From assembly GCF_900102485.1 (NCBI RefSeq), contig NZ_FNBX01000001.1, forward strand, positions 62,001 to 126,000: 64,000 bases of DNA, written 5' to 3'. Position 1 is the stretch's first letter. Each line of letters starts with the position of its first letter. The translations under genes and the position numbers were made by a program. Source of the stretch: Desulfovibrio legallii (GTDB taxonomy: Bacteria > Desulfobacterota > Desulfovibrionia > Desulfovibrionales > Desulfovibrionaceae). Below are positions 46,487-56,200 of this stretch, one piece after another. The notes beneath the pieces were generated by a model. The model had not been told where the DNA came from and did not search any database. It was given only the letters and a program-made list of their open reading frames with translations.

Positions 46487-47911
46487 TCAGCGGGCCAGCC
46501 CCCGCGCCCGCACCAGGCCTGCCGCCTCGGAGTGCGGGAAGCGCCGCAGCACTTCCCCATAGGCCTGGGCCGCGCCCTGGCGGTCGCCCAGACGGCTCAG
46601 GCTCATGCCGGCCTTGAGCAGGGCGTCGGCGGTTTTGTGGTGCCGGGGCCAGCCCGATTCCACCTTCCGGAACTGGTCCAGGGCCTCGCCATAGCGGCCC
46701 TGGGCGTACAGCCCTTCGCCGATCCAGTAGGTGGCGTTGGGGGCATAGCGCCCCTGCGGATAGCTTTGCAAAAAAGCCTGAAACTGCCCGATGCTCTGCG
46801 CGCTTTTGCCGGAAAGCGCCAGCCGCAGGGCCGCCTTGTAGGCGGCTTCCTCGCCCTTGGGGCTGGCGGCCGCGGCCGGAGCGGACGACGCAGACGCAGC
46901 GGACGACGCGGCGGTTCCGGCCGGGGGCGAAGCCTGCCCTGCGCTTTGCCCGCTGCGCTGCCCGGCGGGCCGGGACGCGGAAGCTGCCTTGGATGCGCCC
47001 TCCAGCGGGGGCAGGCCCAGACCGGCGGGCTCCGGCGGCAGGGAAAGTTCCTTGGGCGGCAGGCTCGGCACAGGCACGGACGTATTGCCGCCCGCGCCGG
47101 AGGCCGCTCTGCCGGAAGAACTCGCGGCCGCTCCGCCCTGGGCGGCTGCGCTGCGCTGCGCTGTCGGCGCGGGTTTACCCGCAGGCGCGGCAGCGGAACC
47201 GACCCCCGCCGGGGCCGCGGGCATACTTTCCGGCGGCAGGCCCAGAACGCCGGGCACGGCCGTGCGGCTGGCCCCCTGGGTGGGCACGACGGCCGGATTC
47301 CGGGCGGCGGGAGCGCCCCCTGCCGCAGGGGCGACAGACGCCGGGCGAACCGCACCAGAAGATTGCGCCGGGGCCTCCATGCGGCCGGGGAAGGGACGCG
47401 GCGGCGCGGCGGGGTTGATGCGCACCCCCTGCGGACCGTCCTGCGCTCCGCCGGACGGCGGCGCGGCGACAGAGCTGTGGACGGCGGAAGCCGTCGTTGC
47501 CGTAGCCCCTGCGCCGCTCTTTGGCCCGGACGCAGCCGCAACGGGCGCGGGTGCGACGGGCGCGGCCTGCGCCTTTGCCTCCCTGGCGGAAGCCGACGCC
47601 GCAGACGCGGAGGCCGGGGGCGACGCTGAGGCCGCAGCGGGAGCAGGCTGCACGGGCTGCGGCGGCAGGATGGGCACTACGCGGTAGCTGGTTTTGCGCC
47701 CGCCCGCCGTGCGGACCTCATAGACCCGGTTGTTGAGCCGGGCCACCTGGCTATCCAGCGCGCCCACGCTCTGTTCCAGGGCGTTCAGCCGCCGGTCCAC
47801 GGTCTGGAGGCGTTTTTCCTGTTCGGCCTGCGCTTCCGTGCGCGCCTTGCCGGCGCAGCCGGCCACACACGCAAGGCAGCTCAACACAATGGCCAGTGAA
47901 GCATATTTCAT
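46487..47911 (-). CDS. CpoB/YbgF-like TPR lipoprotein
   Basis: The 474-aa protein has a lipoprotein signal with lipobox VAGC (about residue 17), then a coiled coil (RLQTVDRRLNALEQSVGALD). A very long Ala/Ser/Pro-rich disordered linker (about 90-345) leads to C-terminal TPRs of the YbgF type (GQFQAFLQSYPQGRYAPNAT, YWIGEGLYAQGRYGEALDQF). YbgF coordinates Tol-Pal and peptidoglycan synthesis at division; tol genes are not in the window. GGAG precedes the ATG at 47911. Confidence 0.88.
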   Translation of the reverse strand: MKYASLAIVLSCLACVAGCAGKARTEAQAEQEKRLQTVDRRLNALEQSVGALDSQVARLNNRVYEVRTAGGRKTSYRVVPILPPQPVQPAPAAASASPPASASAASASAREAKAQAAPVAPAPVAAASGPKSGAGATATTASAVHSSVAAPPSGGAQDGPQGVRINPAAPPRPFPGRMEAPAQSSGAVRPASVAPAAGGAPAARNPAVVPTQGASRTAVPGVLGLPPESMPAAPAGVGSAAAPAGKPAPTAQRSAAAQGGAAASSSGRAASGAGGNTSVPVPSLPPKELSLPPEPAGLGLPPLEGASKAASASRPAGQRSGQSAGQASPPAGTAASSAASASSAPAAAASPKGEEAAYKAALRLALSGKSAQSIGQFQAFLQSYPQGRYAPNATYWIGEGLYAQGRYGEALDQFRKVESGWPRHHKTADALLKAGMSLSRLGDRQGAAQAYGEVLRRFPHSEAAGLVRARGLAR

Positions 47912-48144
47912 ATCCGGAAATCTCCGCACGAAGTTCCGCCCCGGCCCACACGCGCACGCGGTTGTCAGACGGCCCGGAATTGTGTCTTCGCCTGCCTGAC
48001 CCTTGCGGCCAGAGCATTTTTCAGGCAAAAACAGGCGTGTCGCATTTTTTGTGAACATAGCGCACCAGCACTGACCAGCGCAAGACCGTAAGGAGCAGGC
48101 ATGAGCTTTTCCATTCCGGTGCGGAAACCCGTGGGCGGTATCCG

Positions 48145-49140
48145 ATGAACGTTTTGCAGGACATCCTGACGGCGGGCGGCGTCTGGCTTGACGCCCTGCG
48201 CCAGCTGCTGGCGGCCCATCCCCTGGTTCAGTCAGGTCTGGAGGCCGTTGCCCTGGCTGTGCCCCTGGCGGCACTGGCGGCCTTTGCCGGCCTGGGCTTT
48301 GTTTCGGGTGCGGCGCGCCTGCTGGCGGTTACGCGGCGACGCGCCTCCTATGAAAAATGCGCCCGGCAGCTGGCCCTGCTGGCCCTGACGCTGGGCTGGC
48401 CCCTGCTGGTGGGCAGCCGCATCTGGCTGTTTTTTACGCACGGTTCCTATACGCCCGATTCCCTGCCGGCCTTTATGGCGGAAATGGCCTGGATTCTGCT
48501 GGGCCTGGCCGTGCTGGTGAGCAGCCTGTACTTCTCCCTCTGGAAATTCCTGCCCAAGCTGCCCGTGCTCCACGCGGCGCTGGGCATCATCAGCGGCATC
48601 CAGGGCTGGCTTGCCCTGGCGGCCACCCTGGCCGCCGCCCGCCTGCTGGCGGCCTTTGCGCTGCCGGAGGCCGCCAACCTGACCCTGGGCGGCCTCTTCC
48701 TGCCCGGCTGGCTCTCCCCCTTCTGGTGCGCCCTCTACGCCACCCTGCCTCTGGCCCTGGGCCTGGCCGGCGGCACAGGCGCGCTGTGGCTGGCGCTGCG
48801 CCGCCGCCGGGACGACTTCGGCCGCGACCACTACAACGCCATGATCCCCTGGTGCGCCGTGTGGGCCAGCCGCGCCTGGACCCTGTTCTGGCTGGCGCTG
48901 CTGCTTTCTTCCGGCCTTGCCGTCTACGCGCGCTGGCAGGGCGGGGTCTTCACCACGGGCAACGCCCTGTGGGAAAGCGCCCGCCTACTGCTCTGGCTGC
49001 TGCCCGCCGTCCTCTGGGCCGTAGTCTGCCGCAGCGCCGCGCCCTTGCGCCACAAGCCCGCCCTGCTGGCGGCCCTGCTGGCGGCCATGACCTGCCTGCC
49101 CTTCTACGCCACGGCCGTTACGTCCATCGCCCTGCCGTAG
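48145..49140 (+). CDS. Polytopic membrane protein of unknown function
   Basis: The 331-aa protein has about eight hydrophobic segments (for example LALLALTLGWPLLVGSRIWL and WILLGLAVLVSSLYFSLWKF) joined by short polar loops. No family was recognised, and the pattern of aromatic and glycine residues could suit a transporter or a cytochrome-type membrane unit, but no heme ligand pattern is clear. The start at 48145 has only a weak ribosome site. It is divergent from cpoB. Confidence 0.75.
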   Translation: MNVLQDILTAGGVWLDALRQLLAAHPLVQSGLEAVALAVPLAALAAFAGLGFVSGAARLLAVTRRRASYEKCARQLALLALTLGWPLLVGSRIWLFFTHGSYTPDSLPAFMAEMAWILLGLAVLVSSLYFSLWKFLPKLPVLHAALGIISGIQGWLALAATLAAARLLAAFALPEAANLTLGGLFLPGWLSPFWCALYATLPLALGLAGGTGALWLALRRRRDDFGRDHYNAMIPWCAVWASRAWTLFWLALLLSSGLAVYARWQGGVFTTGNALWESARLLLWLLPAVLWAVVCRSAAPLRHKPALLAALLAAMTCLPFYATAVTSIALP

Positions 49141-49264
49141 CCAGGAGCCTTTGCCCCCGCGTCCGCAACACGCGCCCGGCGCGCCCTGAAAAAATTTTGC
49201 AGGGCTGGGGCGCGGGGGAAGGCGCCCTTTGCCGCACCTGCGCCCTTCTTCCGGCTGTCTTCCC

Positions 49265-50548
49265 TTACCGCTTGTACTGTTTGCGCCACTCGTCCAGAAA
49301 CAGCAAACCGGCTTCAGCTTCGTCCAGCGCGCCGCTGCGGGCCCGCAGGGCGGCCACCACGTCGTCAAAGCCCGCGTGAGGCCCCAGGCCCAACCGCCGG
49401 ACCATATCCTGGAGCTCCGCCGCCAGATCGGGCGGCAGCGCTTCCTCGTCGTTTGTCACGCTTCCGGCCGCAGCGGCCTCCGCCTCCGGCCACGGCCCCA
49501 GGCAGCGGGCCGCAGCGTCGAGCAGGGTTTGCATCCGCCTGGCGTAGGTATGCTCCGCCAGCACGCGCTCCCGCCCGCGCAGGGCCACGGCCTGGCGCTC
49601 CGCAGGATGGGCCAGGTAGTATTCAATGCCCTGGAGCATTTCAGAAAGCGTGGTAAAGGTGGCCAGCTCGCCGGGGGCGAACAGCTCCGGCATAAGGCCG
49701 CGCGCGTCCACCAGCTGGAAGGCCCCGGCGGCCGCCAGTTCAAAGGTGCGCGGGTTGACGAAGTCGCCGGGGACGACCGCTGCCGCGTCGCTCACGCTGG
49801 AGTGCAGGTTGAGGTTGACGCGGGTGGCGTTGTAGATTCTGACGCATTCCTCCTCCCCGATGCGCGCGCCGTGGCGCTGCAAATGCGGGGCCAGCAGCGG
49901 TTCGTCCTCCCAGTCCGATCCCCAGAGCTTGAAGTTCCGCCCCGCCAGGCTGCGGAAGGCCCGCCGCCGGTTGGGATAGCCCGCGCCCAGGAAGGCCACG
50001 TCCGCGCCGTATTCCCGTTGTTCCTCCGGGCGCAGCTCCAGGGGACGGTGGAAGTCCGGCAGGGCCGCCAGGGGCAGGTACAGGGCATTGGCCTGCCCCG
50101 CCTGCGCCAGCAGAGAAAGGAAGGGCTCCTTCTGGATGACGGCAAACAGGTCATACAGCGGAGCAAAGGCCCGCCAGTACTCAAAGACTTTGTAGTCCTC
50201 CACAAACCACATGGCCGTGCGCACCCCGGCGCGGCGCAGCCGCTGGAGCAGCCCGCGCCCCAGCGGAGCCTGGGCCAGCGCCAGCACCAGATGGGGCTCC
50301 TGCTCCCGCACCATGGCCCAGACGGCCTGGGAGACCAGCTGCAGGAAGGCCGTTTCCAGCTGCCCGGCCTGGGCCGGGGCCAGGCCCAGCTTGCGCAGAC
50401 CGGTAAAGGCCGGATAGAGCGCAGGGGCCTCAAACACGCGCACGCTGTGGCCCAGCGCGCGCAGGGCGGCGGCGCAGTAGTGCCCGATGGGCAACGACCC
50501 CCCGTACATGGGCAGGACCACAAGGATGCGCAACGGCATGGCGGACAT
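49265..50548 (-). CDS. CgeB-family glycosyltransferase
   Basis: The 427-aa protein has an N-terminal RILVVLPMYGGSLPIGHYCA and the CgeB signatures WFVEDYKVFEYWRAFAPLYD and NPRTFELAAAGAFQLVD. It resembles GT1-type transferases found with flagellin or surface glycan modification in Desulfovibrio. The ATG overlaps the stop of the family 9 transferase as TGATG. An internal start at 50539 is possible. Its acidic C-terminal tail of about 60 residues is outside the core fold. Confidence 0.88.
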   Translation of the reverse strand: MSAMPLRILVVLPMYGGSLPIGHYCAAALRALGHSVRVFEAPALYPAFTGLRKLGLAPAQAGQLETAFLQLVSQAVWAMVREQEPHLVLALAQAPLGRGLLQRLRRAGVRTAMWFVEDYKVFEYWRAFAPLYDLFAVIQKEPFLSLLAQAGQANALYLPLAALPDFHRPLELRPEEQREYGADVAFLGAGYPNRRRAFRSLAGRNFKLWGSDWEDEPLLAPHLQRHGARIGEEECVRIYNATRVNLNLHSSVSDAAAVVPGDFVNPRTFELAAAGAFQLVDARGLMPELFAPGELATFTTLSEMLQGIEYYLAHPAERQAVALRGRERVLAEHTYARRMQTLLDAAARCLGPWPEAEAAAAGSVTNDEEALPPDLAAELQDMVRRLGLGPHAGFDDVVAALRARSGALDEAEAGLLFLDEWRKQYKR

Positions 50549-51777
50549 CAGCAGTATCTCCCTGGCGGCAACATCCAGTCCGCCTCCGGGGCGAACCATT
50601 CCGGCGCGGGCGCGGCGGCCCCCTCCGGCGCTTCCGGCAGCCGCAGACGCCGGAACAGCAGCCCTCGCAGCCGCCTTCGCGCTGCGGCCTGAGCATCCTC
50701 CCCGGCCAGCAGATCCAAGCGAGCGCCCAGGGCGTCCAGCCCCGTGCGCCAGACCTGCAGACCGGGCGGCTGGGGCGGCGCGACCCCGCCCTGCAGCACG
50801 GCCGCCACAGAGCGCAGCAACGCCGCAGACTGCAAGGGCCTGAGGCAGGCCGTATCCCTGGGGCAGGGCGCGGATTCCAGGCAGGGCGCGCAGGGCAGCG
50901 CCGCCTGCCAGACATAATGCCCCGGCCCGTAGGGGCCGGTTTCGTGCGCCCAGGCCGAGGAAAGAAAAAAGGCCAGCACCGGCACGCCCAGCCGCGCCGC
51001 CAGGTGCGTGCTGCCCGTATCCGGGGCGAGCAGAAGATCCAGCCCCGTAAGCGCCGCAGCCAGCGCGGGCCAATCCGTCTTGCCGCACAGATCTCTGGTC
51101 CGTTCCCGCACTTCCGGCGGCAGCAGACGCAGCAAACGACGGGCGGCGGGCTGTTCCGCGGCTGTGCCCAGCAGAAACACCGGCGGCCCCCCGCGCAGAC
51201 GAAAAACCACAGGCAGCAGCTGGGCCAGCGCCGGCACGGGCAACGAACGGCGAGCCTCCCGCCCGGCCAGCGCCACCCCTATGCCCCTGCCGCCCGGCAG
51301 GGGGCGGGGATTGACGGCCGCGGGCACGGCCGGTTCCGTGCAGAAGTGGCCCCAGAAATCCACCAGGTTGAGGGGCGTTTCGGCCCGGCGGGCGCTGAGC
51401 CCGAAGCCCAGGGCCGCCCAGGAAGACCGCAGCACGCCCCCGGGCGCGGGCCGGTAGCCGCGGACCTGCTCCGGCGCAAAAACCCGACAGAGCGCGGCCG
51501 TCAGCCCGGAATAATTGCAGTTATACACAGCGGCAAAATCCTGCCGCCGCCACTGGGCCAGAATTTCCCGGTTGCGGGCCAGGGCCGCGGCCGAAGGCCG
51601 ACCGTGCAGGGCCAAAGCCCAGACGCGCGCAAAAGGATAGAGCAGCCGGGCCAGGGGCTCCAGCCCCGCATCCACGGCCAGCTGCACCTCCCCCTGGGCC
51701 TGCAGCCCGCGCAAAAGCCGCCCGGTCTGCACCAAGTCGCCAAAGCGCGCCGCCTGTAAAACCAGAAATGCCGCCAT
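50548..51777 (-). CDS. Glycosyltransferase family 9 (heptosyltransferase-like)
   Basis: The 409-aa protein begins MAAFLVLQAARFGDLVQTGR and has the family signature LLLAPDTGSTHLAARLGVPV, typical of ADP-heptose transferases. A conserved-looking CXXC-rich region (CAPCLESAPCPRDTACLRP) follows and may stabilise the C-terminal half. The likely role is lipopolysaccharide core or another surface glycan. The ATG at 51777 has a weak ribosome site, and the frame is open far upstream, so the start is uncertain. Confidence 0.88.
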   Translation of the reverse strand: MAAFLVLQAARFGDLVQTGRLLRGLQAQGEVQLAVDAGLEPLARLLYPFARVWALALHGRPSAAALARNREILAQWRRQDFAAVYNCNYSGLTAALCRVFAPEQVRGYRPAPGGVLRSSWAALGFGLSARRAETPLNLVDFWGHFCTEPAVPAAVNPRPLPGGRGIGVALAGREARRSLPVPALAQLLPVVFRLRGGPPVFLLGTAAEQPAARRLLRLLPPEVRERTRDLCGKTDWPALAAALTGLDLLLAPDTGSTHLAARLGVPVLAFFLSSAWAHETGPYGPGHYVWQAALPCAPCLESAPCPRDTACLRPLQSAALLRSVAAVLQGGVAPPQPPGLQVWRTGLDALGARLDLLAGEDAQAAARRRLRGLLFRRLRLPEAPEGAAAPAPEWFAPEADWMLPPGRYC

Positions 51778-52138
51778 ATTGCCACGCAACGGGTTACACG
51801 CGTTCGCTGTTTTGTGGGGGAGCAGCGCTTTTTGTGTACAGCCCCGCCCCACCCTGCAACGGCCTTTTCCCTTTTCAGGGAGCGCATCGCCCCCCTGACC
51901 GAAAGTCGGAACGGCAGGGGTCCGGCCCCGCGCGCCGCAAAAATCCTTGGAGAGCAACTCTATGCGTTGCGCCAGACCAGGGCAAGCCCGGCGCTGCGGG
52001 CGGCGGCTTGGCGCAGCTGACCGCGGGCCAGGCGCATTTGCAACGGCCCCCAACGCGCACCCCGCCCTTAAACCATACGAACCATCTGCCGCGGGCGGCG
52101 GGCTGCGCCGAACGCGCGGCCGCCAGAGCTTTCTGATC
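51778..52138. other. Intergenic region before the family 9 glycosyltransferase
   Basis: No gene is recognised. The minus-strand frame stays open back to 52200, but this upstream reading looks like random GC-rich translation. A copy of the AATGTGCGAAAAAT motif lies at its outer end. Confidence 0.4.
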
Positions 52139-52164
52139 GTGTTCAGAATTTTTCGCACATTTCG
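52139..52164 (-). repeat. Short motif AATGTGCGAAAAAT, copy 2 (26-bp form)
   Basis: On the minus strand the 26 bases match 19303-19328 with one mismatch (A in place of G in CTGRACAC). It lies between the DUF488 gene and the glycosyltransferase pair, on the coding strand of both. Confidence 0.65.
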
Positions 52165-52196
52165 TCGTGCCGCGGGGTCAGAATTTTGGGTCTGCC

Positions 52197-52574
52197 TCAA
52201 GGCGCTGCCACGGGGCGCTCCAGCAGATAGCGCCGCAAGGCCACGGCGTTGTTGCAGTCCGTGTCCTTAGCCGCGTAGAGCAAGACCACCGTGGCGTGCC
52301 GGGCCAGCAGGCCCCGCAGATCTTCCAGGGCCGCGCGGGCTGGGGCGTCGGCGTCCAGCTCCTGAAAATAGCGCTCTTGAAAGGCCTCCCATTTTGCCCT
52401 GTCGTGGGCGAACCACCGCCGCAGGGCCGTGGAGGGGGCCAGGTCTCTGAGCCACACGTCCCAGGGCGCGCCGGCGCGGGCTACCCCGCGCGGCCAGACC
52501 CTGTCCGCCAGAACGCGGAAGCCCGCTTCCGGGCCGGGCCGATCGTACACCCGGGCAAGCAGTATCCGGGGCAT
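52197..52574 (-). CDS. DUF488 family protein (YeaO-like)
   Basis: The 125-aa protein matches the YeaO type of DUF488: ILLARVYDRPGPEAGFRVLA, DRVWPRGVARAGAPWDVWLR, LAPSTALRRWFAHD and a final VVLLYAAKDTDCNNAVALRR. The biochemical role is unknown. AAGGAGA precedes the ATG at 52574. It follows a HAD phosphatase gene with an 87-base gap. Confidence 0.9.
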   Translation of the reverse strand: MPRILLARVYDRPGPEAGFRVLADRVWPRGVARAGAPWDVWLRDLAPSTALRRWFAHDRAKWEAFQERYFQELDADAPARAALEDLRGLLARHATVVLLYAAKDTDCNNAVALRRYLLERPVAAP

Positions 52575-52661
52575 AAAGGTCTCCTTGGCGTCAAGGGGCA
52601 AGGAAGGGCGCGCAACCAGCGGCTCGCAGGAAGGCTCCGAGGCTGTCGGGCCGCTCCGGCC

Positions 52662-53345
52662 CTACCGCCCCAGGACCAGCTTCTGCAGGCAGGCGGGGTC
52701 CGGACAAAGCCAATCCGCGCCGGCCTCCTGCAGTTCCTCCCGGCTGCCGTAGCCGTAGAGCACGCCCGCACAGGCCAGGCCCACGCTGTGCGCGCCCGCC
52801 ACGTCGTATTTGCGGTCGCCCACCATCAGGCCCGCGGCCGGGTCATCCATGCCGCACAGGGCAGCCGCGTGGCGCAGCACCTCCGTCTTGCCCGTGCGGC
52901 GGCCGTCCAGCTCTGCGCCCGCCACATGGCTGAAGCAGGTGTCCAGCCCAAAATGGGTCAGGATGCGGCGGGCAAAGGGCTCCGGCTTGGAGGTGGCCAG
53001 GCAGAGCGTGCGCCCGGCGTGCCGCAGCGCCTGCAGCAAATCTTCCACCCCGTCGTAGACGCGGTTCTCAAAGATGCCCGTAACGGTGTAGTATTCCCGG
53101 TACAGACGGGTGGCCTCTTGCGCCAGGGCGGGATCCCCGCCCAGCAGTCGGCCGAAGGATTCCTGCAAAGGCGGCCCGATGAGCGGCATGAGCGCCGCCG
53201 CCTCCGGCACAGGACGCCCCATGCGCCGCAGGGCATACTGCACGGAGCGGATAATGCCGGTGTGCGAGGCGGTAATGGTGCCGTCCAGATCAAAAAATAC
53301 ATACTGCCAACGGCGTTCCGGGCTGGCTTCGGTCATGGTCTGCAA
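52662..53345 (-). CDS. HAD-superfamily phosphatase, phosphoglycolate phosphatase-like
   Basis: The 227-aa protein has the HAD motifs in order: FFDLDGTITASHTG with both catalytic Asp, LATSKPEPFARRIL, Lys in GRRTGKTEVL, and MVGDRKYDVAGAHSVG. The cap domain type fits Gph or PpaX-like phosphatases. The start is probably TTG at 53345 because GGGAG lies at the right distance; the ATG at 53336 (MTEASPERR) would be 15 bases away from that site. Confidence 0.9.
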   Translation of the reverse strand: MQTMTEASPERRWQYVFFDLDGTITASHTGIIRSVQYALRRMGRPVPEAAALMPLIGPPLQESFGRLLGGDPALAQEATRLYREYYTVTGIFENRVYDGVEDLLQALRHAGRTLCLATSKPEPFARRILTHFGLDTCFSHVAGAELDGRRTGKTEVLRHAAALCGMDDPAAGLMVGDRKYDVAGAHSVGLACAGVLYGYGSREELQEAGADWLCPDPACLQKLVLGR

Positions 53346-53429
53346 GGCTTTCTCCCGATGGTTCGGAGGGCGCTCGACAAAGCGCCCGGCGCAAGCCGGA
53401 CACGCGCCCCCGCAGGCGGCAACGCCGCC

Positions 53430-54473
53430 TCAACGCCCGGTAAAAGGCGTATGCCGCCCCGTGCCGTCCGCGCCGAAGCGGGCGTCCAGGGCGCGGTTGT
53501 CGCCCGGCACGACAAAGTAGCCGTCCGTAGTTCGTTGGGCAACGCCCTGGCGCAGCAGTTCGCTCACGGTCACAAAACTGTAGCCCCGCGCCCGCAGGGC
53601 CGCCACCACCCCGCGCAACAGCGCGGCAGAACCGTGGGGCACGCGGTTGGCGTGGAAAAGCAGGATGGATCCGGGCCGCACCCGGCGGGCCACCTCCAGC
53701 GCCTGGGCCGGGGCGCTGTTGTCCCCGCCGCTCTCGGCCACCACGTCCCACTGCACCACCGTGAAGCCCAGGCTGGCCAGCAGATCCAGGGCCTGGGGCG
53801 AACAGCGGCCGTAGGGCAGGCGGAAGAGCGCGGGCACGGGCGGGATGGCGGGCGCCGCCCTGCCTGCGGCCCGCGCCGCGGCCAGGACGTCCTCCCGCAA
53901 AAGCTCATACTGGGCCTGGGTCCACAGCGCCTGCGCCCGCATGCCCTCCGCCGAGAGCAGGGCGAAATTGCCGTGGCTCCAGGCGTGGTTGCCCACCTCA
54001 AACAAAGGTTCAGCCAGGAGCTGACGCACCCGCGCCGCATGGGTGCGCATCCATTTGCCGCCCATAAACAGCGTGGCGGGCAGGCCCTCGGCCCGCAAAA
54101 AGTTGATGATGGCCGCGTCGTAGCCTGTGGTAACGGTGTCCAGCTCGCAAAGGTCAAAGGTCAGGGCAGCCACCTTGCGTGAATCCGGCACGGCCACCCG
54201 CCGCACCATGCCTACGCCTGCGGGATCCGCAGTCCTGGGCGGCAACAGGTGTACGGGTTCGCGCCGCGCCGGGGGGCGGCTGTCATTGGGCAGGGCCCGG
54301 CGCTGGTCCTGGGGGCCCTCCGCCCAGGGATCGGCGGCGGGGGCGGACGCAACTGCCGCTGACGCCGCCGCTGACGAAAAAAGGGCAGACAGACAGACGA
54401 CCATGCCCAGCAGCAGCGCCAGGCCCGGCCACCCAAACAGTATCCGAAAACGCGCAGCAAATGCTCCTTGCAC
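53430..54473 (-). CDS. Polysaccharide deacetylase (NodB-like), exported
   Basis: The 347-aa protein has an N-terminal membrane or signal segment (ILFGWPGLALLLGMVVCLSA) and a NodB domain from about residue 105. Motif 1 reads ALTFDLCELDT, with the usual second Asp replaced by Leu-Cys-Glu. Motif 2 is NHAWSHGNF with both metal His, and LFRLPYGRCSPQAL and ILLFHANRVPHG follow. Metal binding by His pair and Glu or Asp is possible but altered. The likely target is peptidoglycan or an exopolysaccharide. GTG at 54473 has AAGGAGG upstream. Confidence 0.88.
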   Translation of the reverse strand: MQGAFAARFRILFGWPGLALLLGMVVCLSALFSSAAASAAVASAPAADPWAEGPQDQRRALPNDSRPPARREPVHLLPPRTADPAGVGMVRRVAVPDSRKVAALTFDLCELDTVTTGYDAAIINFLRAEGLPATLFMGGKWMRTHAARVRQLLAEPLFEVGNHAWSHGNFALLSAEGMRAQALWTQAQYELLREDVLAAARAAGRAAPAIPPVPALFRLPYGRCSPQALDLLASLGFTVVQWDVVAESGGDNSAPAQALEVARRVRPGSILLFHANRVPHGSAALLRGVVAALRARGYSFVTVSELLRQGVAQRTTDGYFVVPGDNRALDARFGADGTGRHTPFTGR

Positions 54474-54606
54474 GACGGCCTCCTTATGGCCGGAAACAGT
54501 ATTCAGGCCCGCCGCACGCCCCCGGCGCAGCGCCGCCCACTGGCGCAACCGCGAGCAAATCCTGCCGCGCGGACACCCCGCCCCTTGCCCCCACGGGCAA
54601 TGCGCG

Positions 54607-56157
54607 TTACGGGGCCGTCGGCGTCAGGGGCAGATCCGCCGGGGCGCTCAGGCGCAGCTCGTGGCGCACCGTGGCCGAGCCTCCGGCGGGCACGGCGAGC
54701 TCCCAAACCAGCCGGTGTTCGGCGGATTCTTCCTTGGCCGCCGGGCTGTTTTTGAAGCTCACACGCACGTCCTGATCCACGACTTCCGGCAAGGGGCGCT
54801 CCAGCCGCAGAGGAATGGGCGTCTGCCGGGCATTGGCAACGGTATAGGTCCAGGCCCAGGTCCAGGTGCGGGTTTTGCCCACCAGGCCGCTTTCGCCCCG
54901 GCCCCGGCTGTCCGCCGTCACCCGCAGGCTGACGCGCGGATCCGGCCCGAAAAAGAGCTCCGTGGCCGCGCCGCGTGGCCGGAAGAAGCCCGCGCCCACC
55001 CGCTGACCATCCATAAAAAACTCCGCCGCGCCGTCGGGCCAGGCCGTGCCCGCGGAGGGCGTGGCCTGCGCCCGCAGCCAGACCGTGCCCTGCCCGCCCA
55101 CGGGCCGGGCCAGCCACTGAAGGGGCGTTTTCCAGACGTCTTCGGCCAGCAGCAGGCGCGTTTTGCCCTGGGCCAGGCCGGGGGTTTGGGGCGTCCAGGT
55201 CGCGTAAACGCCGCTCGCGTCGTGTTCGACCGAAGCGGCATCCGCCTTGGCTCCAACGGCCATCATGAGGGCCTGGGGCGCTGCCATGCGGGCCACGGGC
55301 TGGGGCCGCGCTTCCACCACCCAGCGCGGCAGGGGCGCTGGCTCGCGCGGCCCGGCTGCGCCGTTGGCCAGGGTCAGCCGGGCCGTATCCCAATCCATGC
55401 CGGAATGCTGCCAGGCTTCGGCCAGCAGGCGCACTCGCGTGGTGTCGCCCTTGGCCGCGTCCGGCACGGCTTCAAAGGTATAGACGGGCCGCCAGCCGCA
55501 GTTGACGAGGCTGTAGCTGTAGCGCACGGGCAGGCCCACGGCGCTGACCGGCTTCTGCAGGACAACGGACACAAGTTCTCCCAGCTCCGGGGCCTGGGGC
55601 AGCTGCTTGAGGGCCTCCTGGGCCAGGGCCAGGCGGTGCTCCAGATCGGCCCGCTCATAACTCAGGTTGGGCAGCATGTCGGTCAGGCGTTTGTCACGCT
55701 CGGCCAGCTCCTGCAGGGACAAACCGCGCGCGTCGCCCTGCCAGAGGGCCAGCCGGGCCTTGACGGCCTCCAGCTTGCCGGCCAGGGCCCGCACGGCGTG
55801 CTCCAGCTCCGCCCGCTGCCGGGCCAGGCCGCCGCTCGCCTCCAGGGGCAGGGGGCTGGCGCTCCAGCCGCTCAGGGCGTGCCCCGGCACGCGCACCTCC
55901 AGATTCTGCGCCCCGCCGGGCAGGACAAATTCCACCACGCTGCGGCCCGCTTCCGTGCGCACAGGGGCCGTATGCGCCACATGCAGCACCGCGCCGGAGG
56001 GGGCCAGCAGCACGCTATCGGGTGGGACAGGGGCCGTGGGGCTTTCTGCAGCGAACGCGGGCGCGGCCGCAAGGAACACTGCGGCCAGGCAGGCCAGAAC
56101 GCGGCTCCCCCAAAAGGAACCGCCGCCGGATCGCCGTAAGGCAGACAGGTGCGTCAT
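54607..56157 (-). CDS. MuiA-type exported protein (DUF4140/DUF4139)
   Basis: The 516-aa protein has a signal peptide (VLACLAAVFLAAAPAFA), an N-terminal DUF4140-like part with a coiled coil (LARQRAELEHAVRALAGKLE), and a C-terminal DUF4139 beta-rich domain (VRYSYSLVNCGWRPVYTFEA and TWTWAWTYTVANARQTPIPL). This is the domain order of mucoidy-inhibitor-A family proteins, whose role is not settled. AGGAGA precedes the ATG at 56157. It is 43 bases downstream of ettA. Confidence 0.88.
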   Translation of the reverse strand: MTHLSALRRSGGGSFWGSRVLACLAAVFLAAAPAFAAESPTAPVPPDSVLLAPSGAVLHVAHTAPVRTEAGRSVVEFVLPGGAQNLEVRVPGHALSGWSASPLPLEASGGLARQRAELEHAVRALAGKLEAVKARLALWQGDARGLSLQELAERDKRLTDMLPNLSYERADLEHRLALAQEALKQLPQAPELGELVSVVLQKPVSAVGLPVRYSYSLVNCGWRPVYTFEAVPDAAKGDTTRVRLLAEAWQHSGMDWDTARLTLANGAAGPREPAPLPRWVVEARPQPVARMAAPQALMMAVGAKADAASVEHDASGVYATWTPQTPGLAQGKTRLLLAEDVWKTPLQWLARPVGGQGTVWLRAQATPSAGTAWPDGAAEFFMDGQRVGAGFFRPRGAATELFFGPDPRVSLRVTADSRGRGESGLVGKTRTWTWAWTYTVANARQTPIPLRLERPLPEVVDQDVRVSFKNSPAAKEESAEHRLVWELAVPAGGSATVRHELRLSAPADLPLTPTAP

Positions 56158-56200
56158 GAGAAGTCTCCTGTACGCCGCCGGTCCGGGCCGCGCCCGAAGC

